In this document: positions 28,400 through 36,049 of the stretch, piece after piece
Numbering within the stretch: position 1 is the first letter of the stretch
Layout of the letters: every line of letters begins with the position of its first letter
Source of the DNA: Comamonas testosteroni
Lineage (GTDB): Bacteria; Pseudomonadota; Gammaproteobacteria; Burkholderiales; Burkholderiaceae_C
Length of the DNA stretch: 64,000 nucleotides
Assembly (NCBI RefSeq): GCF_014076415.1
Contig: NZ_CP043568.1
Coordinates: forward strand, 5,704,001-5,768,000
Direction: 5' to 3'
Made by a program: the position numbers and the translations under genes
Notes under the pieces: model-generated
What the model was told of the DNA's origin: nothing
Database searches by the model: none
What the model saw: only the letters and a program-made list of their open reading frames with translations

Positions 28400-28517
28400 G
28401 GAGGCCAAGCAAGGGCCTAGGCGGCCCCGCCGCCCCGCAGCGAGGGCGTCGCCGGCTGCCCGTACGCCCCCCTCCCGCGTAGCGAGAGAGGGGGAAGCGG
28501 CGCAAGCCGCACAGGGG
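28400..28517 (-). repeat. GC-rich dispersed repeat, copy 6 (3' of the atypical SDR)
   Basis: On the minus strand it starts CCCCCTGTGCGGCTTGCGCC three bases after the SDR stop, contains the CCCTCTCTCGCTACGCGGGAGG hairpin, and ends GGCCCTTGCTTGGCC. It separates the SDR from the ThDP operon. Confidence 0.85.
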
Positions 28518-28520
28518 GTG

Positions 28521-29321
28521 CTACGCATATCTCGAAAGGCCACCGGAGACATCGATATGGCTGCCGGTCGTGTATGACGACAAGGGCGTGGCGAGGTAGA
28601 AAATGGCGCGGGCGGCTTCAGCGGGTGAGCCCAGGCGACCCAGTGGAATGGACTTCTTGCGGGCCAGATCGGCGCTCCACTGCTCCCAGGTCTGGCTGCG
28701 GTCCTCGCGGGCATCGAAGCGGCGGCGCCACTGGCCGGACTCGATCAGGCCGACCAGGATGCCGTTGACGCGCACACCCTTGGGGGCGAACTCGGTGGCC
28801 ATGGAGCGCACCAGGTTCTTGAGGCCGGCGCGCGCCGCCGAGGTCGCAACCATATGCGGCTCCGGCTGGGAGGCCAGCAGCGAGTTCACGCAGACAATCG
28901 CAGACTCCGTGCCGCGCTCAAGCTGGGGCAGAAAGGCGCGCGTGGGATGCAGCACCGAGAAGAACTTCAGGTGCAGCTCCTCGGTCCAGGCTTCATCACT
29001 GGTGTTCTCGAAGGTGGAAACGCGGCCCTGACCGGCGTTGTTGATGAGAATGGAAGCCGGGCCCAGAGCCGCTTCGCTGGCGCGGGCGAACTGCTGCACC
29101 TGCCCGGCATCGAGCACGTCGCAGGCCTGGGCGAACAGGCGCTCGCGAGCCTCGGGGTGGCGCTCCAGCAGCTGCTTGACGGCCTGCTCCAGACGCTCGG
29201 GGTTGCGGCCGCACAGGGCCACGCGGGCTCCCTGGGCCAGCAACAGCTCCACGGTGGCCAGGCCTATGCCCGAAGAACCGCCGGTGACGACGGCCGTGGC
29301 GTCGAGTTTGAAATCATGCAT
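28521..29321 (-). CDS. Atypical short-chain dehydrogenase/reductase lacking the Tyr-Lys pair
   Basis: 266 aa with an intact Rossmann nucleotide site TGGSSGIG (residues 13-20) and NNAG (94-97). The catalytic region reads NSLLASQPEPHMVATSAARAG: Ser147 is kept, but the Tyr-xxx-Lys that should follow is Thr160-xxx-Arg164. The C-terminal GSHIDVSGGLSRYA is normal. A SGQWRRRF segment is unusual for the fold. Either the enzyme uses other residues or it binds a nucleotide without ordinary reductase chemistry. Its start overlaps the IclR gene end by eight bases, so the two are coupled. Confidence 0.85.
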   Translation of the reverse strand: MHDFKLDATAVVTGGSSGIGLATVELLLAQGARVALCGRNPERLEQAVKQLLERHPEARERLFAQACDVLDAGQVQQFARASEAALGPASILINNAGQGRVSTFENTSDEAWTEELHLKFFSVLHPTRAFLPQLERGTESAIVCVNSLLASQPEPHMVATSAARAGLKNLVRSMATEFAPKGVRVNGILVGLIESGQWRRRFDAREDRSQTWEQWSADLARKKSIPLGRLGSPAEAARAIFYLATPLSSYTTGSHIDVSGGLSRYA

Positions 29322-30204
29322 GGCCGCCTCCTGCGCGCCTTGAAGTGATGGACAGAACCTGCGCGCTGGACTGCGGCCGGTAGTTGAGCAGCTCCGACAG
29401 TTCGTCGGCCGCCGCGCAGACGCGCGGCACCAGCTCCGTCTGGCGCCCGGGGTCGATCTGGGCCGAGGCCAGAGTCACACCCAGGGCCGCGATGACGCGG
29501 CCGCTGTGGTCGCGCACGGGCGCGGCGATGGTGGAGATCGAGCTTTCGTAGAAGCCCGCACCGGCCACATGGCCACGCTCGCGATCGGACTGAACCAGGT
29601 CGAAGAGCTCGATCACGGTCTTGGGCGTATTGGGCGAATGGCCTTCCAGCTGCTCTTCGGGATAGAGGGCTCGCAGCTCTGGCAGCGACAGATCAGCCAG
29701 CAGAATGCGACCCAGCAGCGTGGCATGGGCGGGCAACCGCGTGCCCACGCGCACCGAACTGGTCAGCGGTGTCGGCGGTGTGACCTTGGCCACATAGACA
29801 ATGGAGCGGCCGTCGCGCACCACGATGTTGCAGGGGAAGCGGATTTCCTCGCACAAGCGCGCAATCACGGGCTGGCCCAGCTCGGTCAGGTCCATGGAGG
29901 ACAGGAACTCGAAGCCCAGGCGCAACACTGACAGGCCCAGCCGGTAATCGTTGCCGCCCTCGGCGCGCTGCAAAAAGCCCATGCTCTCCAGCGTGTTGAG
30001 CATGCGGAAAACCGTGGCGCGCGGCAGCTGCAGGCGACGCGCCAGCTCGGGCGCGCCCAGCGTGGCGTTGTCGCGGCCGAACTCCTGCAGCAGGCGCAGA
30101 CCGCGCTCCAGCGCCGGCACCATGTACTTGTCGGAGCCGCCGTCCGGCGCGCCACCCGCATCTTCAGGAATAGTGGAAGCAGACATATCCAACTTTCGGT
30201 TCAT
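29314..30204 (-). CDS. IclR-family transcriptional regulator 1
   Basis: 296 aa from ATG 30204 (the frame is open to 30273, and ATG 30186 is also possible). An N-terminal winged HTH contains ELARRLQLPRATVFRMLNTLE. The C-terminal effector domain contains RVGTRLPAHATLLGRILLA and GFYESSISTIAAPVRD, which are family hallmarks. IclR proteins bind small aromatic or aliphatic acids and control catabolic genes. It overlaps the atypical SDR. A candidate operator region lies to its right at 31137-31175. A second IclR (34351) is about 40% alike by eye, so the block probably answers to two related effectors or steps. Confidence 0.92.
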   Translation of the reverse strand: MNRKLDMSASTIPEDAGGAPDGGSDKYMVPALERGLRLLQEFGRDNATLGAPELARRLQLPRATVFRMLNTLESMGFLQRAEGGNDYRLGLSVLRLGFEFLSSMDLTELGQPVIARLCEEIRFPCNIVVRDGRSIVYVAKVTPPTPLTSSVRVGTRLPAHATLLGRILLADLSLPELRALYPEEQLEGHSPNTPKTVIELFDLVQSDRERGHVAGAGFYESSISTIAAPVRDHSGRVIAALGVTLASAQIDPGRQTELVPRVCAAADELSELLNYRPQSSAQVLSITSRRAGGGHA

Positions 30205-30259
30205 TCCAGCTTGTTGCACCCAAGCTTGAAGCGCCCCCGCTGCATGCACCGTTTCCGTC

Positions 30260-30341
30260 GCCAGAGACAGCAAGCAAGGGCCGCCCCGCAGCGAGGCTGT
30301 CGTCCCCCTGGGGGGAAGGCGCGCAGCGACTCAGGGGGCAA
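30260..30341 (-). repeat. GC-rich dispersed repeat, copy 7 (3' of SDR 2)
   Basis: A shortened copy. On the minus strand CCCCCTGAGTCGCTGCGCGCC begins six bases after the stop of SDR 2 and ends GGCCCTTGCTTGCTGTCTC. The central hairpin region is partly deleted. Confidence 0.8.
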
Positions 30342-30347
30342 TTCATA

Positions 30348-31124
30348 TCAATTCATGACGAAGCCGCCGTTGACGGGCAGGACCTGCCCCGTCACAAAGC
30401 GCGCACCGTCCGACAACAGATAGGAAACGGCACCCGACACATCCTCGGGGCCCTGCTCGCGCTGCAGCGCGCGCTGGTCGATGTAGAGGCGATGGCGATG
30501 CTCGGGCACGTACTCGGTGGCCTCGACCAGCACCAGGCCCGGCGCCACGGCATTGATGGTGATGGCATCCGCGCCCAGCTCGCGAGCCATGGAACGCGTC
30601 ATGGCCATCACGGCGCCCTTGCTGGCCACATAGGCCATCAGGTTGGGAGCGCCCCACATGGCGGTGTCGGAAGCCAGATTGACGATGGCACCGCGCCCGC
30701 TGTCCTTGAGCGCCGCACGGCAGGCACGGGTCATCAGCCAGACGCCGCGCACATTGACGTTCATCACCTGATCCCACTTTTCCAGGGCGATGTCGTCCAT
30801 GCCCTTGCCGCCGGAGTCCGTCACGGCCGCGTTGTTGACCAGGCCATCCAGACCGCCAAGGGTCTGCACGGCCTGCTGTGCGCACTGCTCGATGGAATCC
30901 GGGTTGCTTGCATCAAAGGCGACGCCGTGAGCCTCGAAGCCCATGGCGCGCAGCTTGGCAACGGCTTCGCTCAGCAACTCGGCGCGCAGATCGGCCATCA
31001 CAAGCTGCGCCCCCTGCTGGCACAGCGTCTGCGCAAAAGCAAAACCCAGGCCGCGCGCAGCGCCGGTCACAAGAATCCGGCGCCCAGCGAGCTGACCGGT
31101 GGAAGGCATGGTGTTGAGGGTCAT
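30348..31124 (-). CDS. Short-chain dehydrogenase/reductase 2 (canonical)
   Basis: 258 aa, NAD(P)-dependent. TGAARGLG is the nucleotide site and NNAA follows beta-4. The catalytic Ser152, Tyr165 and Lys169 (YVASK) are all present, unlike the neighbouring SDR. The C-terminus VTGQVLPVNGGFVMN is standard. ATG 31124 is preceded by AAGG. It could be a cis-dihydrodiol dehydrogenase-like step if the Rieske enzyme makes a dihydrodiol, or an alcohol/ketone step later on. The upstream DNA carries CTTGTTT-type motifs that may be IclR sites. Confidence 0.9.
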   Translation of the reverse strand: MTLNTMPSTGQLAGRRILVTGAARGLGFAFAQTLCQQGAQLVMADLRAELLSEAVAKLRAMGFEAHGVAFDASNPDSIEQCAQQAVQTLGGLDGLVNNAAVTDSGGKGMDDIALEKWDQVMNVNVRGVWLMTRACRAALKDSGRGAIVNLASDTAMWGAPNLMAYVASKGAVMAMTRSMARELGADAITINAVAPGLVLVEATEYVPEHRHRLYIDQRALQREQGPEDVSGAVSYLLSDGARFVTGQVLPVNGGFVMN

Positions 31125-31136
31125 CTTAAACCTTGT

Positions 31137-31175
31137 TTGTTTCAAATATGAAATGACACTTTTTTCTTGAAACAA
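31137..31175. promoter_or_regulatory. Inverted repeat upstream of SDR 2, possible IclR operator
   Basis: TTGTTTCA at 31137-31144 is the exact reverse complement of TGAAACAA at 31168-31175. The right half is itself in CTTGAAACAAG (31166-31176), and CTTGTTTTAAG recurs at 31193-31203. TTTCAAATATGAAA nearby (31140-31153) is another small inverted repeat. The region is AT-rich and directly in front of SDR 2, so promoter/operator function is likely but unproven. Confidence 0.45.
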
Positions 31176-31254
31176 GCCTGCAGTTTAGTGAGCCTTGTTT
31201 TAAGTCAATACCCGGAGAAACCCGTAGTCCCCACCCCACAGCGACACATGGGCG

Positions 31255-31279
31255 TAAAAAAACCGCGACAAGCGCGGTT
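31255..31279 (-). terminator. Intrinsic terminator downstream of the nucleosidase gene
   Basis: AACCGCG and CGCGGTT pair around ACAAG and are followed on the minus strand by seven T residues. Confidence 0.75.
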
Positions 31280-31350
31280 GAAAGGAAAACGAGGCAACAA
31301 AAGGTATCCAGTCTGCAACTGTGTGCAGGCCAGATCGAAGTTCATCAACA

Positions 31351-31436
31351 TTGATAGCTTCTAGCGCATGTCAATAACAGAACTTAGATTTGAAACATCA
31401 TGAAAGCCATGCTTAACAAGCGGTAAAAGCTATCAA
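31351..31436. repeat. AGCTATCAA-type palindromic element, diverged copy
   Basis: TTGATAGCTT (31351-31360) and AAGCTATCAA (31427-31436) are exact reverse complements. The element lies five bases beyond the nucleosidase stop and before its terminator. Between 31176 and 31440 no gene is seen. Confidence 0.55.
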
Positions 31437-31440
31437 TAAG

Positions 31441-32199
31441 CTAGCAAACAACTCTTTCCTTCGCAGGCGTCAGGCGCAGAAAGTCCAGCACCACGCACTG
31501 CGCGTAGCGGCTTGCCACCGTGCGCACAAAATCCGAAAAATCCACATGCGCACTGTCGTCCGCCCGGTCCGAGATGGTGCGCATCGCGGCAAAAGGCGTG
31601 CCGTAATCCAGGCAGGTCTGGGCCACGGCAGCGCCCTCCATCTCCACGGCCAGCACGGCGTGGCCGGCGGCCTCCAGATCGGTTCTCAGCTGCGCGCTGG
31701 CCTGGCGCGAACTGACAAACTGATCGCCGCTGGCAATCAGTCCCTGATGCACGCGGGCCGAAGCATACGAAGCCGCGATGCCGGAACGAACCGCCGAGTC
31801 GGCGGCCTGCGCCAGCCGGTCCGTCGCCGCCTCGTCGCAGGCCAGGGTGCTGCGGCCATAGCCGGGCAATTGCCAGCGCGGAAAGATCGGCGAGGCATCC
31901 ATGTCATGCTGCACAAAGCTCCGGGCGATCACCACATCGCCCACGTTCACATCCGCGCCGATGCCGCCCGCCACGCCGGTGAACAGAATGCCGCGCACGC
32001 CGAAGCGCTCGATCAGCGCGGCGGTAGTGGTGGCAGCGGCCACCTTGCCTATGCCCGACAGCGCGCACACCACCTCATGGCCATGCAGTCGGCCTAGCCA
32101 GAAGTCGCGCCCGGCATGGCGCAGGCATTGCATGTCCTGCATGGCGTCGACCAGGCCGTGTTGTTCTTCGGCAAGAGCGCTGAGTATGGCAAGCGTCAT
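31441..32199 (-). CDS. mtnN: 5'-methylthioadenosine/S-adenosylhomocysteine nucleosidase
   Basis: 252 aa. It removes adenine from methylthioadenosine and SAH. Landmarks are the N-terminal ILSALAEEQ with catalytic Glu11, the TGVAGGIG loop, the substrate-binding VEMEGAAVAQ (Glu186/Glu188) and the catalytic Asp211 in RTISDRADD. ATG 32199 was chosen over an upstream frame that lacks family similarity. Its placement inside the catabolic block, between SDR 2 and Bug receptor 2, may be accidental, or it may recycle by-products if a SAM-dependent step exists. Confidence 0.9.
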   Translation of the reverse strand: MTLAILSALAEEQHGLVDAMQDMQCLRHAGRDFWLGRLHGHEVVCALSGIGKVAAATTTAALIERFGVRGILFTGVAGGIGADVNVGDVVIARSFVQHDMDASPIFPRWQLPGYGRSTLACDEAATDRLAQAADSAVRSGIAASYASARVHQGLIASGDQFVSSRQASAQLRTDLEAAGHAVLAVEMEGAAVAQTCLDYGTPFAAMRTISDRADDSAHVDFSDFVRTVASRYAQCVVLDFLRLTPAKERVVC

Positions 32200-32269
32200 G
32201 AATGGGGTTCTCCGGAACATGGGCCGGGCGGCCCTGGTGAAAGCACAAAAGAAAGTACAAGGAAAGCAC

Positions 32270-32292
32270 AAAAGCGGCACCAGGCCGCTTTT
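32270..32292 (-). terminator. Intrinsic terminator of Bug receptor 2
   Basis: AAAAGCGGC and GCCGCTTTT pair around ACCAG, directly downstream of the Bug 2 stop on the minus strand. Confidence 0.8.
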
Positions 32293-32329
32293 GGGGGATG
32301 CGCAAGAGGCGCGATTAGAGCACGAGGGC

Positions 32330-33316
32330 TTACTGCGCCTCGATCTCATGACTTTTGATGATGGGCGCCCAAAGCCCTGTTTCCTTGCGGATCAGCTCGC
32401 CGAAAGCCTCGCCCTTGACCACCCAGGGCGTCATGCCCTGTGCCTTGAGCTGATTGAGGGCTGCCGGGGTCTTGAGAATCTTGTCGATATCCTCGCCCAG
32501 CTGCCTGACCACCTCGGCAGGCGTGTTCTTCGGAGCCAGCACGCCATACCAGGAGGAAATGGCAATCCCCGGCACGCCGGCTTCGGCCAGAGTCGGCACA
32601 TTGGGCAAAAAGCCCGAGCGCGCGCCGTCGGTCACCGCCAGCGCGCGCAGCTTGCCCGACTGCACATGGGGCAGCACGGTGGGCAGATTGGCCACGATCA
32701 TGGGAATGGTGCCGCCCAGCACATCGGTCACGCCCTGGGCAGAGCCCTTGTAGGCCACATGCATGATGTCCGCGCCCGACTTGTCCTTGAACAGCTCGCC
32801 CGCCAGGTGCAGGCTGGAGCCCACGCCGGGCGAGGCGTAGCTGATGGAGTTGGGCTTGGCCTTGGACAGCGCCACCAGTTCCTGAACCGACTTGGCCGGC
32901 ACCTGCGGATTGACAGCAATGACATTGGCCGTGCGCCCCATGGAAGCCACGGGCACAAAGTCGCCAAACACGCTGTAGGGCAGCTTGGGCATCAGCGTCG
33001 GGTTGATGGTCAGATTGCCTTGCGGCACGACCAGCAGCGTATGGCCGTCGGGCTTGGCACGCTTGACCATATCGATACCGATATTGCCGCTGGCGCCGGG
33101 GCGGTTGTCGACGATGGCGGCCTGCTTGTAATGCTCGGTCAGGCCGGTCGCCAGAATTCGCGCCAGGATGTCCACAGGACCACCTGCAGGGAAAGGCGCA
33201 ATGACGGTGAACTGCCCGGCGGAAAGCTGCTCGGCGGCAGTCGCCGCATGGGCGACGGGCAGGGCCAGGACGCTGGCCAGCGCCAGGCAGGATTTGAGAA
33301 AGTCGGAGCGTTGCAT
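32330..33316 (-). CDS. Bug-family (TTT) periplasmic solute receptor 2
   Basis: 328 aa with a signal peptide ending AHAAT/AAE near residue 25. The family motifs FTVIAPFPAGGPVD, NRPGASGNIG, YASPGVGSSLHLAGE, HVAYKGSAQGVTDVLGG and PNVPTLAEAGVPG are present. It differs clearly from receptor 1 and so may bind a different compound. No TctAB permease genes are nearby. It sits downstream of the aspartate-dehydrogenase-like gene with a 190-base gap (33317-33507), in which no gene or clear signal is seen, and ends at its own terminator. Confidence 0.92.
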   Translation of the reverse strand: MQRSDFLKSCLALASVLALPVAHAATAAEQLSAGQFTVIAPFPAGGPVDILARILATGLTEHYKQAAIVDNRPGASGNIGIDMVKRAKPDGHTLLVVPQGNLTINPTLMPKLPYSVFGDFVPVASMGRTANVIAVNPQVPAKSVQELVALSKAKPNSISYASPGVGSSLHLAGELFKDKSGADIMHVAYKGSAQGVTDVLGGTIPMIVANLPTVLPHVQSGKLRALAVTDGARSGFLPNVPTLAEAGVPGIAISSWYGVLAPKNTPAEVVRQLGEDIDKILKTPAALNQLKAQGMTPWVVKGEAFGELIRKETGLWAPIIKSHEIEAQ

Positions 33317-33507
33317 GAGGGTTCCAGAGGGTGGGGATGCCAGGCCGGCCGAGCTTCAATGCGCGCCCTGTTTGACGATGCGCAAGGAAATATTCGCCCA
33401 ACCGTGACACCATGCTGAAGTGGGAAAGTCTGTTTGCAGGCTTGCAACAACAAGCAAGAGAGGTGCCAAGCCCATGGCGTGCATGACGCCAATGACCTGA
33501 CGCCGGA

Positions 33508-34308
33508 TCAGATGGCCAGTGGTGCCACGTTGTTGAGTACCGAGCGCACGACGCTGTACACCGTCAGCGCCGATGTCTTGGGGTTGGCCGCCAGAGGCTT
33601 GCCGCGCATGGTCAACTCCATGGCGCCGAAAGCACCCCGCGCCTCGACCTGGTGCACGTTTTCGTGGACGCCAGGGTCGGCAAACAGACGCACCATGGTC
33701 TTGTCCAGCCCCAGTCCGGCCAGCGACAAGGTGGCCGCCACATTGGCATTCTTGGGATAGAGCTGTGCGGCCTCGCGCGCCGAGCCTTCAAAAATGCAGA
33801 AGGCCTCGGTCAAGCCGTCCAGATCGCAGACTTGCTCGGCCGGGGTACCGCTCCAGGCCTTTGGCGGCTTGCGGCCTGTGTAGACCACCGTCTCCAGTCC
33901 GCCCACGCGCGCCGCCGCCAGCGCATCAATGCCGCCGATGGCGCCCGACAACAGCTGGGCCTGCGTCCTGCCAGCCTCGGCCGCAGCCTGTACCCGCTCG
34001 GCCATGCCCGGGGCACTCAAGGCGCCTATGGATGCGATGACCGCCGGAATGCCGCGCGCCAGGGCCGGCAGCACATGCTCCTCTATGGCTGCATGACCCG
34101 CGCATTCCACCAGCAGATCCGGCACCGCGTCGCCGGGCAAGGCCTGCAGCAGCTGCGCCTGTGGCGCCAGGCGGGCAGCCGTCTCGCGCACGGCTGGCGT
34201 GATCTCGGGAACCAGTACCCAGCCCACCTGCAGCCGGGTATCTCCGCTCAAAAGCTCCAGCACACTGGAGCCAATCGCGCCGCAGCCAATCAAAGCAATA
34301 TTTTTCAT
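33508..34308 (-). CDS. L-aspartate dehydrogenase-like oxidoreductase (NadX family)
   Basis: 266 aa. An N-terminal Rossmann fold (IALIGCGAIGSS) is followed by LLSGAIGGIDALAAAR and the C-terminal YPKNANVAATLSLAGLGLDKT, both typical of aspartate dehydrogenases. The family interconverts aspartate and oxaloacetate (iminoaspartate) with NAD(P). Nothing near it makes NAD (no nadA or nadC), and it lies with IclR, ThDP, ALDH and SDR genes. A catabolic amine oxidation is therefore more likely. From memory, an aspartate dehydrogenase in Pseudomonas aeruginosa (PA3505) has a similar gene company. It starts 42 bases after the IclR 2 stop. Confidence 0.85.
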   Translation of the reverse strand: MKNIALIGCGAIGSSVLELLSGDTRLQVGWVLVPEITPAVRETAARLAPQAQLLQALPGDAVPDLLVECAGHAAIEEHVLPALARGIPAVIASIGALSAPGMAERVQAAAEAGRTQAQLLSGAIGGIDALAAARVGGLETVVYTGRKPPKAWSGTPAEQVCDLDGLTEAFCIFEGSAREAAQLYPKNANVAATLSLAGLGLDKTMVRLFADPGVHENVHQVEARGAFGAMELTMRGKPLAANPKTSALTVYSVVRSVLNNVAPLAI

Positions 34309-34350
34309 CTCTAGCCTCCTGAAAAATGCGCTGGCCCGGCGTGATCGGGG

Positions 34351-35157
34351 TCAGCGCAAATGGTCCGGGTGCTGCTGGCGCAAATGAGCGGACAAAGTCT
34401 CTGCCGCCTGCTGCACCTTCTGCACCCAGAGCTGGGTTTTTTCGGGCCCCAGCTCGGTAAACGGAATGGCCATGGCCAGCCCCGCAACCACCCGCCCGTC
34501 TGCGGCGCGCACCGGCGCTGCAATACTGGAAACGCCAGGCTCGTAAAAGCCCTCGCCCATGGCATAGCCGCGCTCGCGATCCTCGGCCAGCAGGCGCAGC
34601 AGCTCGTCGACGTTGCGCGGCGTGCTCTCGGAGAACTGGGGCAGTTCCTCGCCGCCAAACACCGAGCGCAGCTGCGCGCCATCCATGTCATGCAGCAGGG
34701 CCCGCCCCAGCACCGTCGCATGCGCCGGCAGACGCGAGCCCACGCGCACCGCGCCCTGGAATGCCCCGGACGGAGTGACGCGTGCCACATAGACCACGGA
34801 AGTGCCGTCGCGCAATGCAAGATTGCTGGTCATGCCCAGCTCATCGCACAAGGCCTGCAGCACAGGCTCGGCCAGTTGCGCCAGCGGCTGGGTGGACAGA
34901 TAGTCATAGCCCAGGCGCAGCACGGCCAGACCGAGCCGGTATTCGGTACCGCTGCGCTGCAGATACCCCGAGTTTTCAAGCGTGGTCAACATGCGAAACA
35001 CCGTGGAGCGCGGCAGCTCGAGGCTGCGCGCCAGCTCGGGCGCACTCCAGACCGGCTGCTCCGGACCAAAGCAGGCCAGCAGGCGCAGTCCTCGATCCAG
35101 GGCTGGCACGGTGTAACGATCTTGTTCGTTGGTTGAAATCTCAGGGGTTTCGCTCAT
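34351..35157 (-). CDS. IclR-family transcriptional regulator 2
   Basis: 268 aa from ATG 35157 (TTG 35181 possible). The winged-HTH segment is ELARSLELPRSTVFRMLTTLE and the ligand domain carries RVGSRLPAHATVLGRALLHD and GFYEPGVSSIAAPVRA. It is a close paralogue of the IclR at 29314, and the two share the DRGLRLL/ERGLRLL entry and HTH helix sequence. It follows the alpha/beta hydrolase by five bases, and the hydrolase and cupin precede it, so it is probably co-transcribed with them and may autoregulate the unit. Confidence 0.92.
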   Translation of the reverse strand: MSETPEISTNEQDRYTVPALDRGLRLLACFGPEQPVWSAPELARSLELPRSTVFRMLTTLENSGYLQRSGTEYRLGLAVLRLGYDYLSTQPLAQLAEPVLQALCDELGMTSNLALRDGTSVVYVARVTPSGAFQGAVRVGSRLPAHATVLGRALLHDMDGAQLRSVFGGEELPQFSESTPRNVDELLRLLAEDRERGYAMGEGFYEPGVSSIAAPVRAADGRVVAGLAMAIPFTELGPEKTQLWVQKVQQAAETLSAHLRQQHPDHLR

Positions 35158-35162
35158 AGCAA

Positions 35163-36041
35163 TCAGCTGGTATTGGGGCAATAGCTTTGGTTCAACAAAG
35201 ATGCCAGCCTATGCGCGACCTCCATTGGTTGTTCCACGGGTGAAGCATGACCGGCAGCCGCAAGCGTACCGTAGTGCGCGCCCAGCAGTTCGGACCAGGA
35301 CTTGCAGGCTGCAGGTGTGGTCACCACATCGTGCTCGCCGACCCAAACCTCGACCGGCATGCCCAGCCTGCCCTGTGCCTGTGCCAGATCGCTGCCGCAT
35401 AGCAGCTCGACCGCCTGCGCATAGCCCTGCGGCTGCATGCGTGCCGTATTCCAGCGCACCCATGCACGCACGGCTTCAGGAGCCTCGGAGGACACCAGGC
35501 GCTGATCGATGACGGCCGCCAGACCCGCGACCCCCTTCTCGGCCAGTGAAGCCAGACGACCCTCGCGCACCTTGGCCTGCTGCTCGGCCTTGGCCGTCGC
35601 GCCGTAGCCGCCCGCCGGGCTGATGAGCACCAGTTGCTCGACCAGTCCCGGCGCGGCCATGGCAGCCAGCCTGGCTGCCATCAGGGCGCCCAGCGAGTGC
35701 CCGACCAGGATGCAACGCCGAACGCCCAGCACCAGCAGCGACTGAGCCAGCGCCTGTGCATAGTCGGCATCGGCAGGCGCCGATTGGGCCAGCGGCGTCG
35801 AGACGCCATAGCCAGGTGCATCCCAGGCCAGAACGCGCACTTTGTCAGCCAGCTGCAGCGCCACATCCAGCCAGGATGCTGCCCCGGAGCTGATGCCATG
35901 CAGCAGCACCACCGCAAAGTCGGAGCTGGCGTCGCCTGCCTCGCGCCAGGCGACCTGAGCCTTCTGCGGAAGCTTCACCAGCCGCTCGGGAAAACCGGTC
36001 TGCAGCAGCTGCAGTTTCAGCGACAGCAAATCTTCATGCAT
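35163..36041 (-). CDS. Alpha/beta-fold hydrolase
   Basis: 292 aa. The oxyanion motif LLHGISSG, the nucleophile elbow VGHSLGAL (Ser116), an acidic residue in GEHDVVT and the histidine in AAGHASP form a complete catalytic set. The size fits meta-cleavage-product hydrolases (C-C bond hydrolases of ring-cleavage pathways) as well as general esterases. Given the extradiol dioxygenase in the same block, ring-fission product hydrolysis is an attractive inference. ATG 36041 is eight bases after the cupin stop; the longer frame would overlap the cupin. Confidence 0.85.
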   Translation of the reverse strand: MHEDLLSLKLQLLQTGFPERLVKLPQKAQVAWREAGDASSDFAVVLLHGISSGAASWLDVALQLADKVRVLAWDAPGYGVSTPLAQSAPADADYAQALAQSLLVLGVRRCILVGHSLGALMAARLAAMAAPGLVEQLVLISPAGGYGATAKAEQQAKVREGRLASLAEKGVAGLAAVIDQRLVSSEAPEAVRAWVRWNTARMQPQGYAQAVELLCGSDLAQAQGRLGMPVEVWVGEHDVVTTPAACKSWSELLGAHYGTLAAAGHASPVEQPMEVAHRLASLLNQSYCPNTS

Positions 36042-36049
36042 GGCGAAGC

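Noticed and set aside
33508..34308. Aspartate-dehydrogenase-like gene as NadX of NAD biosynthesis
   Set aside because: No nadA or nadC is near, and the neighbours are catabolic and regulatory genes.
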